Positions 52,401-61,998 are shown, counted from the first letter of the stretch. The stretch is 64,000 bases of DNA from Parabacteroides merdae ATCC 43184 (GCF_025151215.1 NZ_CP102286.1:3162001-3226000), one strand, 5' to 3'. Notes: generated from the sequence alone by a model not told the origin. A program made the numbers and translations.

Positions 52401-52825
52401 TCAAATTCATGATCAATTCCGTACAAGGGGGAAAGAATTATTATTACGGACAGCCGGGCAAAGACCTTGCCAATCCGGATAATATCTACCAGAACAACCT
52501 GTTCAACTTCGATTACTGGACACCGGAAAACCCGAACGCACGTTACCGCCAGTTAGGCTATTATACTCAAGCGCTCGGATACACGTTTTCCCCTTATGTA
52601 CAACGCAGCTTCGTCCGTTTGCAGGATGTTACATTGTCCTATAATGTACCCGCCTCTTTCCTAAGCAAGTTCAAAGTCAACCGGCTGAAACTGTATGTAA
52701 CAGGAAAGAACCTCCTTACTTTCACCGACTGGGATGGTTGGGATCCTGAAACAGGAACTGGTCTGAACACGAGCAAGTATCCAGTTATGAGAAGCTATTC
52801 TATTGGTCTTAATCTTGAATTTTAA
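49487..52825 (+). CDS. SusC/RagA-family TonB-dependent receptor with STN signalling domain
   Basis: The 1112-residue protein has a signal peptide, an STN domain (about 40-110: ITIKDAFSEIEKQTGMSVDY), a carboxypeptidase-regulatory-like domain (about 121-190: VTISGTVSDNLGPIAGANVV), the TonB-box region DEVVVVGYGT (197-206), plug and barrel ending GLNLEF. The STN domain contacts the FecR protein encoded upstream, so the receptor both imports glycan and triggers its own induction. SusD follows after 6 nt, then GH95 fucosidase and sulfatase, suggesting a fucosylated and sulfated substrate. Confidence 0.96.
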   Translation: MELNLKTQQNKLISLFRVSLMFFLFFFVQQTVASSQSITLPSHNITIKDAFSEIEKQTGMSVDYDESVINLNKQVNASVNNKSLNETLALILKESGCTFVIRNNHIIISAQTVQQQQKQVTISGTVSDNLGPIAGANVVEKGTTNGIITDMDGNYTLSVPQGAVIQFSYIGYVTKEITVDSQKNINVQLAEDAQKLDEVVVVGYGTAKKSDLAGSVVRADLGTLQESPNISLGSALQGTVPGLNVSSVSEAGKDPDMSIRGRTSISGGNSPLIVLDGIIFRGNMVDINMNDVESIDILKDASAAAIYGSEASNGVILITSKTGKVMSKPTIEYSGSFSYQQPTNKDMYPEGRDGFLRKIADRFLEESRIGDDMLQPNPNWDPTSHLMDRNALDGYENGTETDWWNMLTNKTPYIQNHNLSVRGKNELSSYFFSMGYTDQKNLVINDTYKRYNIRINMDTKITSFLKVGVQSFFTVSDYSGESPDLSTVVGLPPIVAATDENGDYIREPYKNSLNPLLTIQQDDTNKRYNLFGNFYADIDFPFLKGLNYRMNFSQNLIENKIYNFNKWGANFTGSGSKENNSEYNWTVDNILSYKNKFGKHAINATFVYGVEKRQYEMTKAGATNFSNDILGYNKLDAGQADLQTAKSGAWTESSLYTMLRAIYTFNDKYIVTGTVRRDGFSGFGKNHKFGVFPSAALAWRISEEDFFKNNVDWMENLKLRLSYGQNGNRTVGRYQTMAQMGAGVGSVKVDDSTVNAGYLFGDGVSAEQMQWIKSLANADLKWETTNTFNIAADFSALNSRIFGTVEYYTSQTNNLLFNINIPQMNGLDKIPSNIGKMSNKGFEMTVTGIPIETKDFSWDVTFNFSRNRNKVKSILGIDADGDGREDDLISDKIFINHPYGVCYDYNIIGMWQIADKQNGLIPDGFEYGTYKVEDVNNDGKYTADKDRKIIGYSDPAYRFSIQNSFRYKNWEFKFMINSVQGGKNYYYGQPGKDLANPDNIYQNNLFNFDYWTPENPNARYRQLGYYTQALGYTFSPYVQRSFVRLQDVTLSYNVPASFLSKFKVNRLKLYVTGKNLLTFTDWDGWDPETGTGLNTSKYPVMRSYSIGLNLEF

Positions 52826-52831
52826 TTATAT

Positions 52832-54541
52832 ATGAATATGAAATCAATCAAATACGGCATTATGCTTTTAGCGGCATTCGCCTCCTTTTCTTCATGCGAC
52901 GAGCACGACTTTCTGAAAGAAGAACCTCTGGATTTTTATTCGCCGGAGAATTCCATGGAGACAAGCGCTCATTTCCAATCATCATTAAACTACCTGTATA
53001 ACCGCGTAAGATATCAGGTCTGCGAGATGACAATGGACACCCGCTTCGCTTTCTATTATGCAACAGATTTTGCTTTCAACGGAACCGATTACTATAAGCC
53101 GGCAAAGTTGAATGATTATAAAAACGTGATGGTACCGACTTTTGCCGTACCTAAAGAGGTTTGGAAAGAATCCTACACGGTCATATCCAATGCCAACGTT
53201 ATTTTAAACCGTTTAACAAATGCCAGCCAGGTAAATGACGAAGATAAAAAGGTAATCAGAGGAGAAGCTTTGGTGTTCAGAGGGTATGCTTACCGTATGC
53301 TAGCCAATCTATTCGGGGGCGTCCCTTTGATTCTGGAAGAAATCACGACTCCTCGCCGCGACTATGTACGGGCAAGCCGGGAAGAAGTTTATAAGCAAAT
53401 CAAACAAGATCTGGAAGAAGCTGTTTCTTTGCTTCCTAATATCGAATCGGTAAAAGACGGAAAGCTAAGTAAGCAGGTCGCACAACACCTGTTGGCAGAA
53501 GTCAACATCTGTTTAGGCTTATATGACGAAGCGATACAAGCGGCAAGTGCCGTAATCGACCATCCGGAAATGGCACTTATGACCAACCGTTTCGGTTCAC
53601 GTCAGAACGAAGCCGGCGATGTCTATTGGGATCTGTTCCGGCTGAACAACCAAAACAGGGGTAGCGGTAACAAAGAAAGTTTATGGGTGCTGCAATATGA
53701 TTACCTAAATCCGGGTTCCAACACGGACTACAATGCGTCATTCAGCTTTATCCCTTACTACCAGAATATCAAAATAACGGCTAAAAATGAGGCAGGTGAG
53801 GAAATCAATACAACAGCGTTCTTAGGAGTGACGGATGGCAAATGTGGACGTGGTATCGGCTGGATCCAGCCGACCAGCCATTTCTTCAATGATATTTGGT
53901 CCAAAGGTTCGGAAAACGACATCCGGAACTCGGAATACAACATCATCCGCGACGTGCGTATCGATAATCCGGAATCTCCGGCTTTCGGGCAATGGCTGGT
54001 AAAAGACGGTTATTACAAACAGCTTGACTCGATCCGCCAGTGGTATCCGCTGATGACAAAGATTTCTCGTGTTAACAACTTCCCCGAAGAATTCTACCAG
54101 AAAGACGCAAACGGTAATCCTTTGATGACTCCTTTCGGCGAACATCTGGTAATCAACAGTGCGAACGGCTCCTATAAAGACGTTTACTTGTTCCGCCTTG
54201 CCGAAACCTACCTACTGAGAGCGGAAGCGTATGTCAACAAGGGTGACCAGGCAAAAGCGGCAGCCGATGTCAATACGGTTCGTAGTCGTGCAAATGCCGA
54301 TCCGGCACAACCGGCAGAAGTAAACATCGACTATATCCTGGACGAACGCCTACGCGAGTTGTATTGCGAAGAACTCCGCATGCTGACTTTATGTCGTATG
54401 GGTAAACTTGCCGACAGGAACCGAAGATATAACCCCAGAACAGGCATGAGTATAGAGGATTATCATAATCTCTGGCCAATCCCCTACTCGGAAATCGAAC
54501 GGAATGTATATGCCACGATCGAACAAAATCCGGGATATTAA
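52832..54541 (+). CDS. SusD/RagB-family glycan-binding lipoprotein
   Basis: The 569-residue lipoprotein (Cys22, SFSSC) starts DEHDFLKEEPLDFYSPEN, carries the SusD helical core (RGEALVFRGYAYRMLANLFG, then VPLILEEITTPR) and ends YATIEQNPGY. It is the partner of the STN-type SusC. A terminator-like hairpin separates it from GH95. Confidence 0.95.
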   Translation: MNMKSIKYGIMLLAAFASFSSCDEHDFLKEEPLDFYSPENSMETSAHFQSSLNYLYNRVRYQVCEMTMDTRFAFYYATDFAFNGTDYYKPAKLNDYKNVMVPTFAVPKEVWKESYTVISNANVILNRLTNASQVNDEDKKVIRGEALVFRGYAYRMLANLFGGVPLILEEITTPRRDYVRASREEVYKQIKQDLEEAVSLLPNIESVKDGKLSKQVAQHLLAEVNICLGLYDEAIQAASAVIDHPEMALMTNRFGSRQNEAGDVYWDLFRLNNQNRGSGNKESLWVLQYDYLNPGSNTDYNASFSFIPYYQNIKITAKNEAGEEINTTAFLGVTDGKCGRGIGWIQPTSHFFNDIWSKGSENDIRNSEYNIIRDVRIDNPESPAFGQWLVKDGYYKQLDSIRQWYPLMTKISRVNNFPEEFYQKDANGNPLMTPFGEHLVINSANGSYKDVYLFRLAETYLLRAEAYVNKGDQAKAAADVNTVRSRANADPAQPAEVNIDYILDERLRELYCEELRMLTLCRMGKLADRNRRYNPRTGMSIEDYHNLWPIPYSEIERNVYATIEQNPGY

Positions 54542-54557
54542 TTCATTTTAAATCTTT

Positions 54558-54604
54558 AAAGTGTCCGGATGAATTGCATATCTTTGCATCTGGACACTTT
54601 TTTG
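54558..54604 (+). terminator. Terminator after susD with embedded -7 element
   Basis: AAAGTGTCC-GGATG (54558-54571) pairs with CATC-TGGACACTTT (54587-54600), followed by a T tail. The loop contains TATCTTTG (54579-54586), an exact TAnnTTTG, so the same 47 bases could end susCD transcription and start that of GH95. Confidence 0.75.
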
Positions 54605-54622
54605 TATAATCTTAAAAATACC

Positions 54623-57163
54623 ATGTATATGCGCACTATTTCTTATCTGATCTCATTCTTGTTGCTGGCCGCGTGCACGGGAACACCCTCAAAAGCACCA
54701 CTCACCTTGTGGTACGACAAGCCTGCCCAAAACTGGGACGAGGCACTCCCCATCGGGAACGGCCGTGCGGGAGCAATGGTTTTCGGAGGAGTTGAGAAAG
54801 AACAACTTCAACTGAATGAAAACACGTTATACAGCGGGGAACCGTCAGTCGTTTTCAAAGATGTGAAAATAACACCGGAGATGTTCGACAAAGTTGTCGG
54901 GCTGATGAAAGCCGGAAAATACAAGACAGCTTCCGACCTGGTTTGCAAGAACTGGCTGGGACGCCTGCACCAATATTACCAACCGTTCGGAGACCTGCAT
55001 ATCCAAAACAACAAGCCGGGAGATGCTGCCGGATACAAACGGGCATTAAACATCTCGGATGCGGTTGCCACAACAGTCTATAAACAAAACGGAGTGAAAT
55101 ACGAACGGGAAGTATTCGCTTCCCATCCGGACAATGTGATCGTCATGCATCTGAAAAGCGATACACCGAATGGCATCGACATCTCGCTCGATTTCACATC
55201 ACCTCATCCGACAGCCCTGCAAAAAGGGACTGACGACCGTCTGATCCTGCACGGACAGGCTCCCGGCTATGTGGAACGGCGTACATTCGAGCAAATCGAA
55301 CAATGGGGCGACCAATACAAACACCCTGAACTCTACGATGCGAACGGCAAACGCAAGTTCGACAAACGGATGCTTTACGGCGACGAGATCGGCGGGAAAG
55401 GTATGTTTTTCGAAGCCCAGTTGAAACCGGTCTTCCCTAAAGACGGGAAATGTGAGATTACCGACGCCGGTATCCATATATACAACACGGACGAAGTCTA
55501 TTTCATACTCAGTATGGCAACAAGTTTCAATGGTTTCGACAAAAGTCCGAGCCGGGATGGTATCGATCCTTCGGCCAAAGCAGCCAGCATTCTGGAAAAA
55601 GCCCTTTCCTATGACTATCAGACACTGAAACAACGCCATACGGAAGATTACCGTTCCCTTTTCGACCGAGTCGATTTCGAACTGTTTTCCTCTCCCGAAC
55701 AAAAGGCGATGCCGACCGACAAACGTCTCGAACAGTTTGCCGGAAACGCCGATCCCGACTTGGCAGCTCTCCTGTTCCAATTCGGACGTTACCTGATGAT
55801 CAGCGGATCACGTCCAGACGGACAACCTTTGAACTTGCAAGGAATCTGGAACAAAGACACAATTCCAGCCTGGAACTGCGGCTATACGATCAATATCAAT
55901 ACAGAAATGAACTACTGGCCGGCCGAACTCACCAATCTGTCGGAATGCCAAGAACCTCTTTTCCGAATGATCCGGGAACTGTCTGTCTCCGGTGCCGAAA
56001 CAGCCCGGAATATGTATAACCGCCGTGGTTGGGTGGCCCATCATAACACATCCATCTGGCGAGAGTCCTTGCCGAACGACAACGTGCCGACAGCTTCTTT
56101 CTGGCCGATGGTGCAAGGGTGGTTGTGTAGCCACTTATGGGAACACTACCAGTTCACACAGGATGAAACATTCCTGAAAAACGAGGCCTATCCGTTGATG
56201 AAAGGGGCCGCCGAGTTCTTTGCCGACTGGCTGATAGACGATGGCAACGGTCATTTGGTGACTCCGGTAGGCGTCTCTCCGGAAAACCGCTTCATCACGG
56301 AAGACGGACAAACGGCAGCCATGAGTATGGGACCGACCATGGACATGGCCATTATCCGGGAAACTTTTACCCGCACGATCGCCGCTTCGGAAATGTTCAA
56401 TCTGGATGAATCGTTTCGCAATGAATTGAAAGATAAATTAGCACGCCTGTTACCCTATCAAATCGGAAAGCGTGGACAACTACAGGAATGGATATATGAC
56501 TTCAAGGAATGGGAACCTCAACACCGCCATTTCTCCCACTTGTACGGTTTCCATCCGAGCGACCAGATCACACCGGACAAAACACCGGAACTGTTCAATG
56601 CAGTCCGCAAAACACTCGAACTGCGGGGCGACTTGGCTTCCGGCTGGTCGATGGGCTGGAAAATAAACTGCTGGGCACGCTTGTTAGACGGCAACCACGC
56701 CTACAAGATCATCGCCAACCTGTTCAATCCTGTCGGATTCGGAAACAGTGCACATAGAGGAGGAGGGCTCTTCCGAAACTTACTGTGTGCACACCCTCCT
56801 TTCCAAATCGATGGAAATTTCGGCTATACGGCAGGTGTCGTTGAAATGTTATTGCAAAGCCATGCCGGATACATCCATCTGTTGCCTGCTTTGCCCGATG
56901 TATGGGCAGAGGGCTCTGTTTCCGGCCTGAAGGCACGGGGCAACTTCGAGATTACGATGAACTGGAAGAATGGAAAATTGACAGAAGCCAATATCCATTC
57001 GCTGTCTGGGAAAAGCTGTACACTTCGTGCCAGACAAGCATTCACGGTCAAATCGAACGGTAGAACCATAGCTACATCCACCCCGGTCCGGTCAAACGGT
57101 AAAGAATATTTCCAAGCGACATTCGAAACGCAAAAAGATGGAACATATCTAATCACACAATAA
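54623..57163 (+). CDS. GH95 alpha-fucosidase/alpha-galactosidase-type lipoprotein
   Basis: From ATG 54623 (or 54629) the protein is about 846 residues with a lipobox (LLAAC); the reading from 54569 starts inside the terminator. The N-terminal beta domain has [20 protein letters not shown] and [10 protein letters not shown]. The (alpha/alpha)6 domain has [20 protein letters not shown] (family Asn residues), GVSPENRF (acid Glu region) and [20 protein letters not shown] (Asp region). It inverts alpha-1,2-L-fucosyl or, in some members, alpha-L-galactosyl bonds. It should act in the periplasm on glycans imported by the neighbouring SusCD. Confidence 0.93.
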   Translation: MYMRTISYLISFLLLAACTGTPSKAPLTLWYDKPAQNWDEALPIGNGRAGAMVFGGVEKEQLQLNENTLYSGEPSVVFKDVKITPEMFDKVVGLMKAGKYKTASDLVCKNWLGRLHQYYQPFGDLHIQNNKPGDAAGYKRALNISDAVATTVYKQNGVKYEREVFASHPDNVIVMHLKSDTPNGIDISLDFTSPHPTALQKGTDDRLILHGQAPGYVERRTFEQIEQWGDQYKHPELYDANGKRKFDKRMLYGDEIGGKGMFFEAQLKPVFPKDGKCEITDAGIHIYNTDEVYFILSMATSFNGFDKSPSRDGIDPSAKAASILEKALSYDYQTLKQRHTEDYRSLFDRVDFELFSSPEQKAMPTDKRLEQFAGNADPDLAALLFQFGRYLMISGSRPDGQPLNLQGIWNKDTIPAWNCGYTININTEMNYWPAELTNLSECQEPLFRMIRELSVSGAETARNMYNRRGWVAHHNTSIWRESLPNDNVPTASFWPMVQGWLCSHLWEHYQFTQDETFLKNEAYPLMKGAAEFFADWLIDDGNGHLVTPVGVSPENRFITEDGQTAAMSMGPTMDMAIIRETFTRTIAASEMFNLDESFRNELKDKLARLLPYQIGKRGQLQEWIYDFKEWEPQHRHFSHLYGFHPSDQITPDKTPELFNAVRKTLELRGDLASGWSMGWKINCWARLLDGNHAYKIIANLFNPVGFGNSAHRGGGLFRNLLCAHPPFQIDGNFGYTAGVVEMLLQSHAGYIHLLPALPDVWAEGSVSGLKARGNFEITMNWKNGKLTEANIHSLSGKSCTLRARQAFTVKSNGRTIATSTPVRSNGKEYFQATFETQKDGTYLITQ

Positions 57164-57173
57164 ACACGAAGAA

Positions 57174-58616
57174 ATGAAACAAGCATTATCATTGATCGGA
57201 GTTTCCTTTTTATCTGTTGTCAGTTCACTGGCAGCAGATAAAAAGCCCAATATCATTCTGATTCTTGCCGACGACATGCGAGCTTCAGGAATGAACTTTT
57301 TAGGAAAAGAACAAGTCCAAACGCCCAACCTGGATAAATTGGCAGGAGAAAGTACAGTCTTCACCAACGCCCACATCATGGGTGGTACATCCGGAGCCGT
57401 CAGTATGCCAAGTCGGGCCATGCTAATGACCGGAAAATATCTTTATAACCTCGAAAAACAGGGAGCAACAATCCCGAATTCGCACACGATGATAGGTGAA
57501 ACCCTTCAGAAAGCCGGCTATAATACATTCCATACCGGTAAATGGCATAGTAGCTATGAAGCCCTGAACCGTTGCTTTAAAGAAGGGAAAGCCATCTTTT
57601 TCGGAGGCATGTGGGATCACTGGAATGTTCCCTTGTACGATTACCATGCAGATATGAATTACGGAAAACGTCGTCCGGTCATCCATAACCAGGCAAAATC
57701 GAACAAAGTAGAATATGAAATAGGAGAATATATGTATTCAGGAAAGCATTCCGTAGATATTTTCACCCATGAAGCCGTCGAATATATTCAACAACAAAAA
57801 GATAAAAACCAGCCGTTCTTCTTGTCGGTAGCCTATATGTCTCCCCATGACCCTCGGAGCATGCCGGATGAATACATGCAGCTTTACGACCAGAGCCAAA
57901 TACAACTTCCACCCAATTTTATGGAAAAGCACCCGTTCGATAACGGAGAATTAGAAATACGTGACGAAATATTGGCTGCTATTCCCCGCCGTCCGGATGA
58001 AATCAAAAAACATATCAGGGAATACTATGCCATGATCTCCCATGTAGACAAACGCGTAGGCAACATTATCCAAACTCTGAAAGATAACGGGTTATATGAA
58101 AACACAATCATCATATTTGCAGGAGACAACGGGTTGGCAGTCGGACAACACGGCCTGATGGGGAAACAGAATGTATACGAACATAGCGTTGGCGTCCCTT
58201 TGATGATCAAAGCTGCCGCACAGCATACCGGTAAAAAGACCGCAGACCTATGTTACTTGATAGACGTATTCCCAACCCTTTGCGACATGCTCCAACTACC
58301 TGTACCCCAATCGGTAGACGGTATCAGTCTACTTTCTTCCTTAGATGGGAAAGAACCTGTCCGCGACTACCTATATTACAGCTATATGGATAATCAACGC
58401 GGCATTTCCGATGGAACCTGGAAGTTGATTGAATATCATGTGAATGGGAAACGCACGACCCAGTTATTCAATCTGAAAAACGATCCTTGGGAGAGGAACG
58501 ATCTCAGCGGACAAAAGAAATACGAAAAAACAATCCAGCGTCTTCGCGAAAAGATGGCTGAAGAGCAGAAGAGGACAAATGATACATCTGTTTTCTGGAA
58601 TAATTTCAGTTATTAA
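57174..58616 (+). CDS. Type I sulfatase (Ser-type formylglycine motif)
   Basis: The 480-residue exported protein (signal to about residue 20) has PNIILILADDM with the calcium-binding Asp pair, and the maturation motif S-M-P-S-R at residues 77-81. A Ser rather than Cys means activation by an anaerobic radical-SAM maturase, not by aerobic FGE; no maturase is in the window. TGKWHSSYE and FAGDNGLAVGQHGLMGKQNV carry the remaining metal and substrate residues. It removes sulfate from a carbohydrate; beside GH95 the likely target is sulfated, fucosylated host glycan such as mucin. It starts 10 nt after GH95. Confidence 0.92.
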   Translation: MKQALSLIGVSFLSVVSSLAADKKPNIILILADDMRASGMNFLGKEQVQTPNLDKLAGESTVFTNAHIMGGTSGAVSMPSRAMLMTGKYLYNLEKQGATIPNSHTMIGETLQKAGYNTFHTGKWHSSYEALNRCFKEGKAIFFGGMWDHWNVPLYDYHADMNYGKRRPVIHNQAKSNKVEYEIGEYMYSGKHSVDIFTHEAVEYIQQQKDKNQPFFLSVAYMSPHDPRSMPDEYMQLYDQSQIQLPPNFMEKHPFDNGELEIRDEILAAIPRRPDEIKKHIREYYAMISHVDKRVGNIIQTLKDNGLYENTIIIFAGDNGLAVGQHGLMGKQNVYEHSVGVPLMIKAAAQHTGKKTADLCYLIDVFPTLCDMLQLPVPQSVDGISLLSSLDGKEPVRDYLYYSYMDNQRGISDGTWKLIEYHVNGKRTTQLFNLKNDPWERNDLSGQKKYEKTIQRLREKMAEEQKRTNDTSVFWNNFSY

Positions 58617-58639
58617 TTATGTTTTCGCGCACACTCCAT

Positions 58640-58668
58640 GTTTATTTAAAAATAAACTTCTACTTTTG
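58640..58668 (+). promoter_or_regulatory. kdgK promoter with overlapping palindrome
   Basis: TACTTTTG at 58661-58668 is an exact TAnnTTTG, 28 bases before the kdgK start. GTTTATTT-AA-AAATAAAC (58640-58657) is an 8+8 dyad covering the -33 and spacer zone, where a repressor or activator could bind. Confidence 0.55.
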
Positions 58669-58696
58669 TGGTCTGAACACATTATAAACCATCGAT

Positions 58697-59740
58697 ATGG
58701 ATAAGAAAGTAATAACCTTTGGAGAAATCATGCTTAGACTGGCCACTCCAGACTATCTCCGTTTTTGTCAAAGTGATAAATTGAATGCTACCTTTGGTGG
58801 CGGTGAAGCTAATGTTGCCGTATCACTGGCAAACTATGGTATTGCAACCGAGTTTGTAACCCGTTTACCTAAAAACGACATTGCGCGTGCTTGCGTAATG
58901 GACCTGCGTAAATACGGTGTAGGGACTTCTCACATCGTTTACGGCGGCGACCGTTTGGGTATCTATTTTCTGGAAACAGGTGCGGTAGCCCGTGCCAGCA
59001 AAGTCGTCTATGACCGCGCTCACTCGGCTATCTCCGAAATCCAACCGGGAATGGTAAACTGGGAAGAAGTATTCAAAGATGCATCCTGGTTCCACTGGAC
59101 AGGCATTACACCGGCCATTTCACAGGGTGCGGCAGATGCTTGCCTCGAAGCTATCCAAGTGGCAAACCGTATGGGTATCCCCGTATCATGCGACCTTAAT
59201 TACCGCAAAAATCTGTGGAAATATGGCAAAACGGCCTCTGAAGTGATGCCGGAACTGGTTGCAGGTTGTGACGTAATCCTTGGTAACGAAGAGGATGCGG
59301 AAAAGGTATTCGGCATTAAACCAGAAGGTTTCGACGTAACAGCCACAAACGGTGAAGTAAACGCTGCCGAATTCGAATCCGTTTGCACACAATTGATGGC
59401 TAAATTCCCGCGTGCAAAGAAAGTGATCATCACACTGCGCGGCGCTATCAATGCAAACCACAATACGTGGGGCGGCGTTCTCTATGCCAAAGGCAAACTG
59501 TACCAGTCTCGTCGTTACGACATTACTCATATCGTTGACCGTGTAGGTGGTGGAGACTCTTTCATGGGAGGTTTGATCTACGGTCTGCTGACTTATACGA
59601 CAGACGACCAGAAAGCACTCGATTTCGCTGTCGCTGCATCTTGCTTGAAACACACGATCTACGGCGACTTCAACCAAGTGACAGTCGAAGAAGTTGAAAA
59701 GTTGATGAGTGGCGATGCTTCCGGACGAGTTTCAAGATAA
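58697..59740 (+). CDS. kdgK: 2-dehydro-3-deoxygluconokinase (PfkB family)
   Basis: The 347-residue cytosolic kinase has FGEIMLRL (8-15), the substrate loop NATFGGGEANVAVSLANYG, and the ATP/catalytic motif VDRVGGGDSFMGG with Asp287 as base. It phosphorylates 2-keto-3-deoxygluconate to KDPG. The next gene encodes the KDPG aldolase and the third the hexuronate isomerase, which supports KDG as substrate over other sugars of the family. It has its own promoter. Confidence 0.93.
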   Translation: MDKKVITFGEIMLRLATPDYLRFCQSDKLNATFGGGEANVAVSLANYGIATEFVTRLPKNDIARACVMDLRKYGVGTSHIVYGGDRLGIYFLETGAVARASKVVYDRAHSAISEIQPGMVNWEEVFKDASWFHWTGITPAISQGAADACLEAIQVANRMGIPVSCDLNYRKNLWKYGKTASEVMPELVAGCDVILGNEEDAEKVFGIKPEGFDVTATNGEVNAAEFESVCTQLMAKFPRAKKVIITLRGAINANHNTWGGVLYAKGKLYQSRRYDITHIVDRVGGGDSFMGGLIYGLLTYTTDDQKALDFAVAASCLKHTIYGDFNQVTVEEVEKLMSGDASGRVSR

Positions 59741-59780
59741 GTGACAATTCAATCATAATTCATAATTCAGAAATCTTATC

Positions 59781-60449
59781 ATGGCAAGATTCAATAAAAT
59801 GCAGGTACTCGATGCGATCGTCAGCACAGGAATGGTACCTGTTTACTACAATAAAGATGTAGAAATCGCAAAGCAGGTTGTCAAAGCTTGCTACGAAGGT
59901 GGTGTCCGTGCATTCGAATTCACCAATCGCGGTGACTTCGCTCATGAAGTATTTGCCGAACTGATCAAGTTCGCTACAAAAGAATGCCCCGAACTGGTAT
60001 TAGGCGTCGGATCTATCGTGGATGCCGGAACAGCTTCCCTATACTTGCAATTGGGTGCTAACTTCGTTGTCGGCCCATTGTTCAACCCGGAAATCGCAAA
60101 GGTTTGTAACCGTCGCTTGGTCCCATATACACCAGGATGCGGTTCCGTTTCGGAAATCGGTTTCGCCCAAGAAGTAGGTTGTGACCTGTGTAAGATTTTC
60201 CCTGCCGGAAACGTAGGCGGACCATCGTTCGTGAAGAACATCAAAGCTCCGATGCCTTGGTCTATGATCATGGCTACAGGCGCCGTAGAACCGACGGAAG
60301 AAAATCTGTCGGCCTGGTTTAAAGCTGGCGTGACTTGCGTAGGCATGGGTTCCAAGCTGTTCCCGAAAGAAATGATTGCAGCCGGCAACTGGGAGGCAAT
60401 ATCCACACTTTGCCGCGATGCACTGGCAACTATCAAGAAATATCGTTAA
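59781..60449 (+). CDS. eda: KDPG/KHG aldolase
   Basis: The 222-residue protein matches class I KDPG aldolase: [32 protein letters not shown] with Glu46, [20 protein letters not shown], and the Schiff-base region [20 protein letters not shown] with Lys138. It splits KDPG into pyruvate and glyceraldehyde 3-phosphate. It follows kdgK after 40 nt that include an AT-rich repeat unit shared with the next intergenic gap. Confidence 0.94.
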   Translation: MARFNKMQVLDAIVSTGMVPVYYNKDVEIAKQVVKACYEGGVRAFEFTNRGDFAHEVFAELIKFATKECPELVLGVGSIVDAGTASLYLQLGANFVVGPLFNPEIAKVCNRRLVPYTPGCGSVSEIGFAQEVGCDLCKIFPAGNVGGPSFVKNIKAPMPWSMIMATGAVEPTEENLSAWFKAGVTCVGMGSKLFPKEMIAAGNWEAISTLCRDALATIKKYR

Positions 60450-60451
60450 AT

Positions 60452-60502
60452 GATTTCTGAATTATGATTTATGCGCCGATGATAAATCATAATTCAGAAA
60501 TC
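60452..60502. repeat. 21-bp inverted repeat hairpin between eda and uxaC
   Basis: 60452-60472 is the perfect reverse complement of 60482-60502, with a 9-nt loop. CATAATTCAGAAATCT (60488-60503) also occurs at 59761-59776 before eda. Confidence 0.88.
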
Positions 60503-60508
60503 TATAAA

Positions 60509-60534
60509 TCATAAATCTAAAATCATAAATCATG
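60509..60534 (+). repeat. 26-bp leader repeat abutting a start codon (copy B)
   Basis: Identical to 24091-24116; ends in the ATG of uxaC and replaces any recognisable Shine-Dalgarno sequence. Confidence 0.95.
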
Positions 60535-61935
60535 AAATCCTTTCTCGATTCCAATTTCCTGCTCCAGTCCGAGACAGCTCAGAAACTGTATCACGAACAC
60601 GCAGCCAAAATGCCAATCATCGATTATCACTGCCACTTGATCCCGCAACAGATAGCCGACAACTATCAGTTTGCCGACCTGACGGAAATATGGTTGGGTG
60701 GTGACCATTATAAATGGCGTGCGATGCGTGCCAACGGCGTACCTGAAACATACATCACAGGGGATAAACCAGCGTATGAAAAATTTGAAAAATGGGCTGA
60801 ATCCCTGCAGTATGCCATGCGCAACCCTCTATATCACTGGACCCATCTTGAACTGAGCCGTATCTTCGGCATAGACAAGGTTCTGAATCCGTCCACCGCC
60901 CGCGAGATATACGACGAATGCACAGCCAAATTGCAAACACCGGAGTTCCGTGCCCAGGCAATCATGGAACGTATGAACGTGGAAGTCGTATGTACGACCG
61001 ACGATCCGATCGATGATTTGAAATATCATACCCAGATCCGCCAAAGCAGTCTGAAAACCAAAGTGCTTCCTGCCTGGCGACCGGACAAGGCTATGGCAAT
61101 CGAGAATGTCGATACATATAACGAATATCTGACCAAGTTGGAAGCAGCTGCCGACATGTCGATCCTCAACTTCAAAAACTTGATCGACGCTTTGCAGAAA
61201 CGTCACGACTTCTTCGCGTCACAAGGCTGCCGCCTGTCCGACCATGGAATACTTACATTCTATGCCGAACCCTATACGGATGCTGAAATCGAGGCCATAT
61301 TCCTGAAAGCACGTATGAAGAAAGAACTGACAGTCGAAGAAATCGACAAATTCCGTTCTGCCATGTTGTACGAATTTGCGGTTATGGATGCCAAAAGCGA
61401 CTGGGTACAACAGTTCCACTATGGTGCAACCCGCAACAACAACGTCCGCATGTTTAAGCAATTAGGTCCCGACACAGGCTACGATGCAATTGGAGATGCA
61501 GAAGTCGCAGCTCCGCTAGCTCGCTTCCTGAGCCGTTTGGACGAAGAAGGCGTATTGGCAAAGTCTATCTTCTACAACCTAAACCCGCGCGATAACGAAC
61601 TGCTGATGACAACGATCTACAGCTTTAACGACGGCACGGTTCCGGGCAAGATGCAGTATGGCTCCGGCTGGTGGTTCCTGGATCAGATTCACGGCATGGA
61701 AAAGCAGATGAACGCATTGTCCGACTTAGGGTTGCTGAGCCGCTTCGTCGGAATGCTCACGGATTCACGCAGTTTCCTATCCTATCCGCGTCATGAATAC
61801 TTCCGCCGCATCCTGTGTAACATCCTGGGCCGCGAAGTGGAAGACGGTCTACTGCCTGCATCCGAACTGTCGTTCATCGGTAAGATGGTCGAAGATATCA
61901 GTTACAATAATGCGAAAGGATATTTCAAGTTCTAA
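60532..61935 (+). CDS. uxaC: Glucuronate/galacturonate isomerase
   Basis: The 467-residue amidohydrolase-fold isomerase has IIDYHCHLIPQQIADNYQFA with metal ligands His33 and His35, then EIWLGGDHYKWRAMRANGV and the C-terminal GMLTDSRSFLSYPRHEYFRR. It isomerises D-glucuronate to fructuronate and D-galacturonate to tagaturonate. With kdgK and eda it forms the two ends of the hexuronate route; the reductase and dehydratase steps (uxaB/uxuB, uxaA/uxuA) are not in the window. A strong terminator follows. Confidence 0.96.
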   Translation: MKSFLDSNFLLQSETAQKLYHEHAAKMPIIDYHCHLIPQQIADNYQFADLTEIWLGGDHYKWRAMRANGVPETYITGDKPAYEKFEKWAESLQYAMRNPLYHWTHLELSRIFGIDKVLNPSTAREIYDECTAKLQTPEFRAQAIMERMNVEVVCTTDDPIDDLKYHTQIRQSSLKTKVLPAWRPDKAMAIENVDTYNEYLTKLEAAADMSILNFKNLIDALQKRHDFFASQGCRLSDHGILTFYAEPYTDAEIEAIFLKARMKKELTVEEIDKFRSAMLYEFAVMDAKSDWVQQFHYGATRNNNVRMFKQLGPDTGYDAIGDAEVAAPLARFLSRLDEEGVLAKSIFYNLNPRDNELLMTTIYSFNDGTVPGKMQYGSGWWFLDQIHGMEKQMNALSDLGLLSRFVGMLTDSRSFLSYPRHEYFRRILCNILGREVEDGLLPASELSFIGKMVEDISYNNAKGYFKF

Positions 61936-61956
61936 AAGAAACTTTCCTTAATTATA

Positions 61957-61998
61957 AAGGGCCGCGTCAGCAAAGATTTGACACGGCCCTTGTTTTTT
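61957..61998. terminator. Terminator after uxaC, possibly bidirectional
   Basis: AAGGGCCGCGTCA (61957-61969) pairs with TGACACGGCCCTT (61979-61991) with one wobble; GTTTTTTT follows. The other strand has a weaker T-rich tail, so it may also end the convergent gene. Confidence 0.9.
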
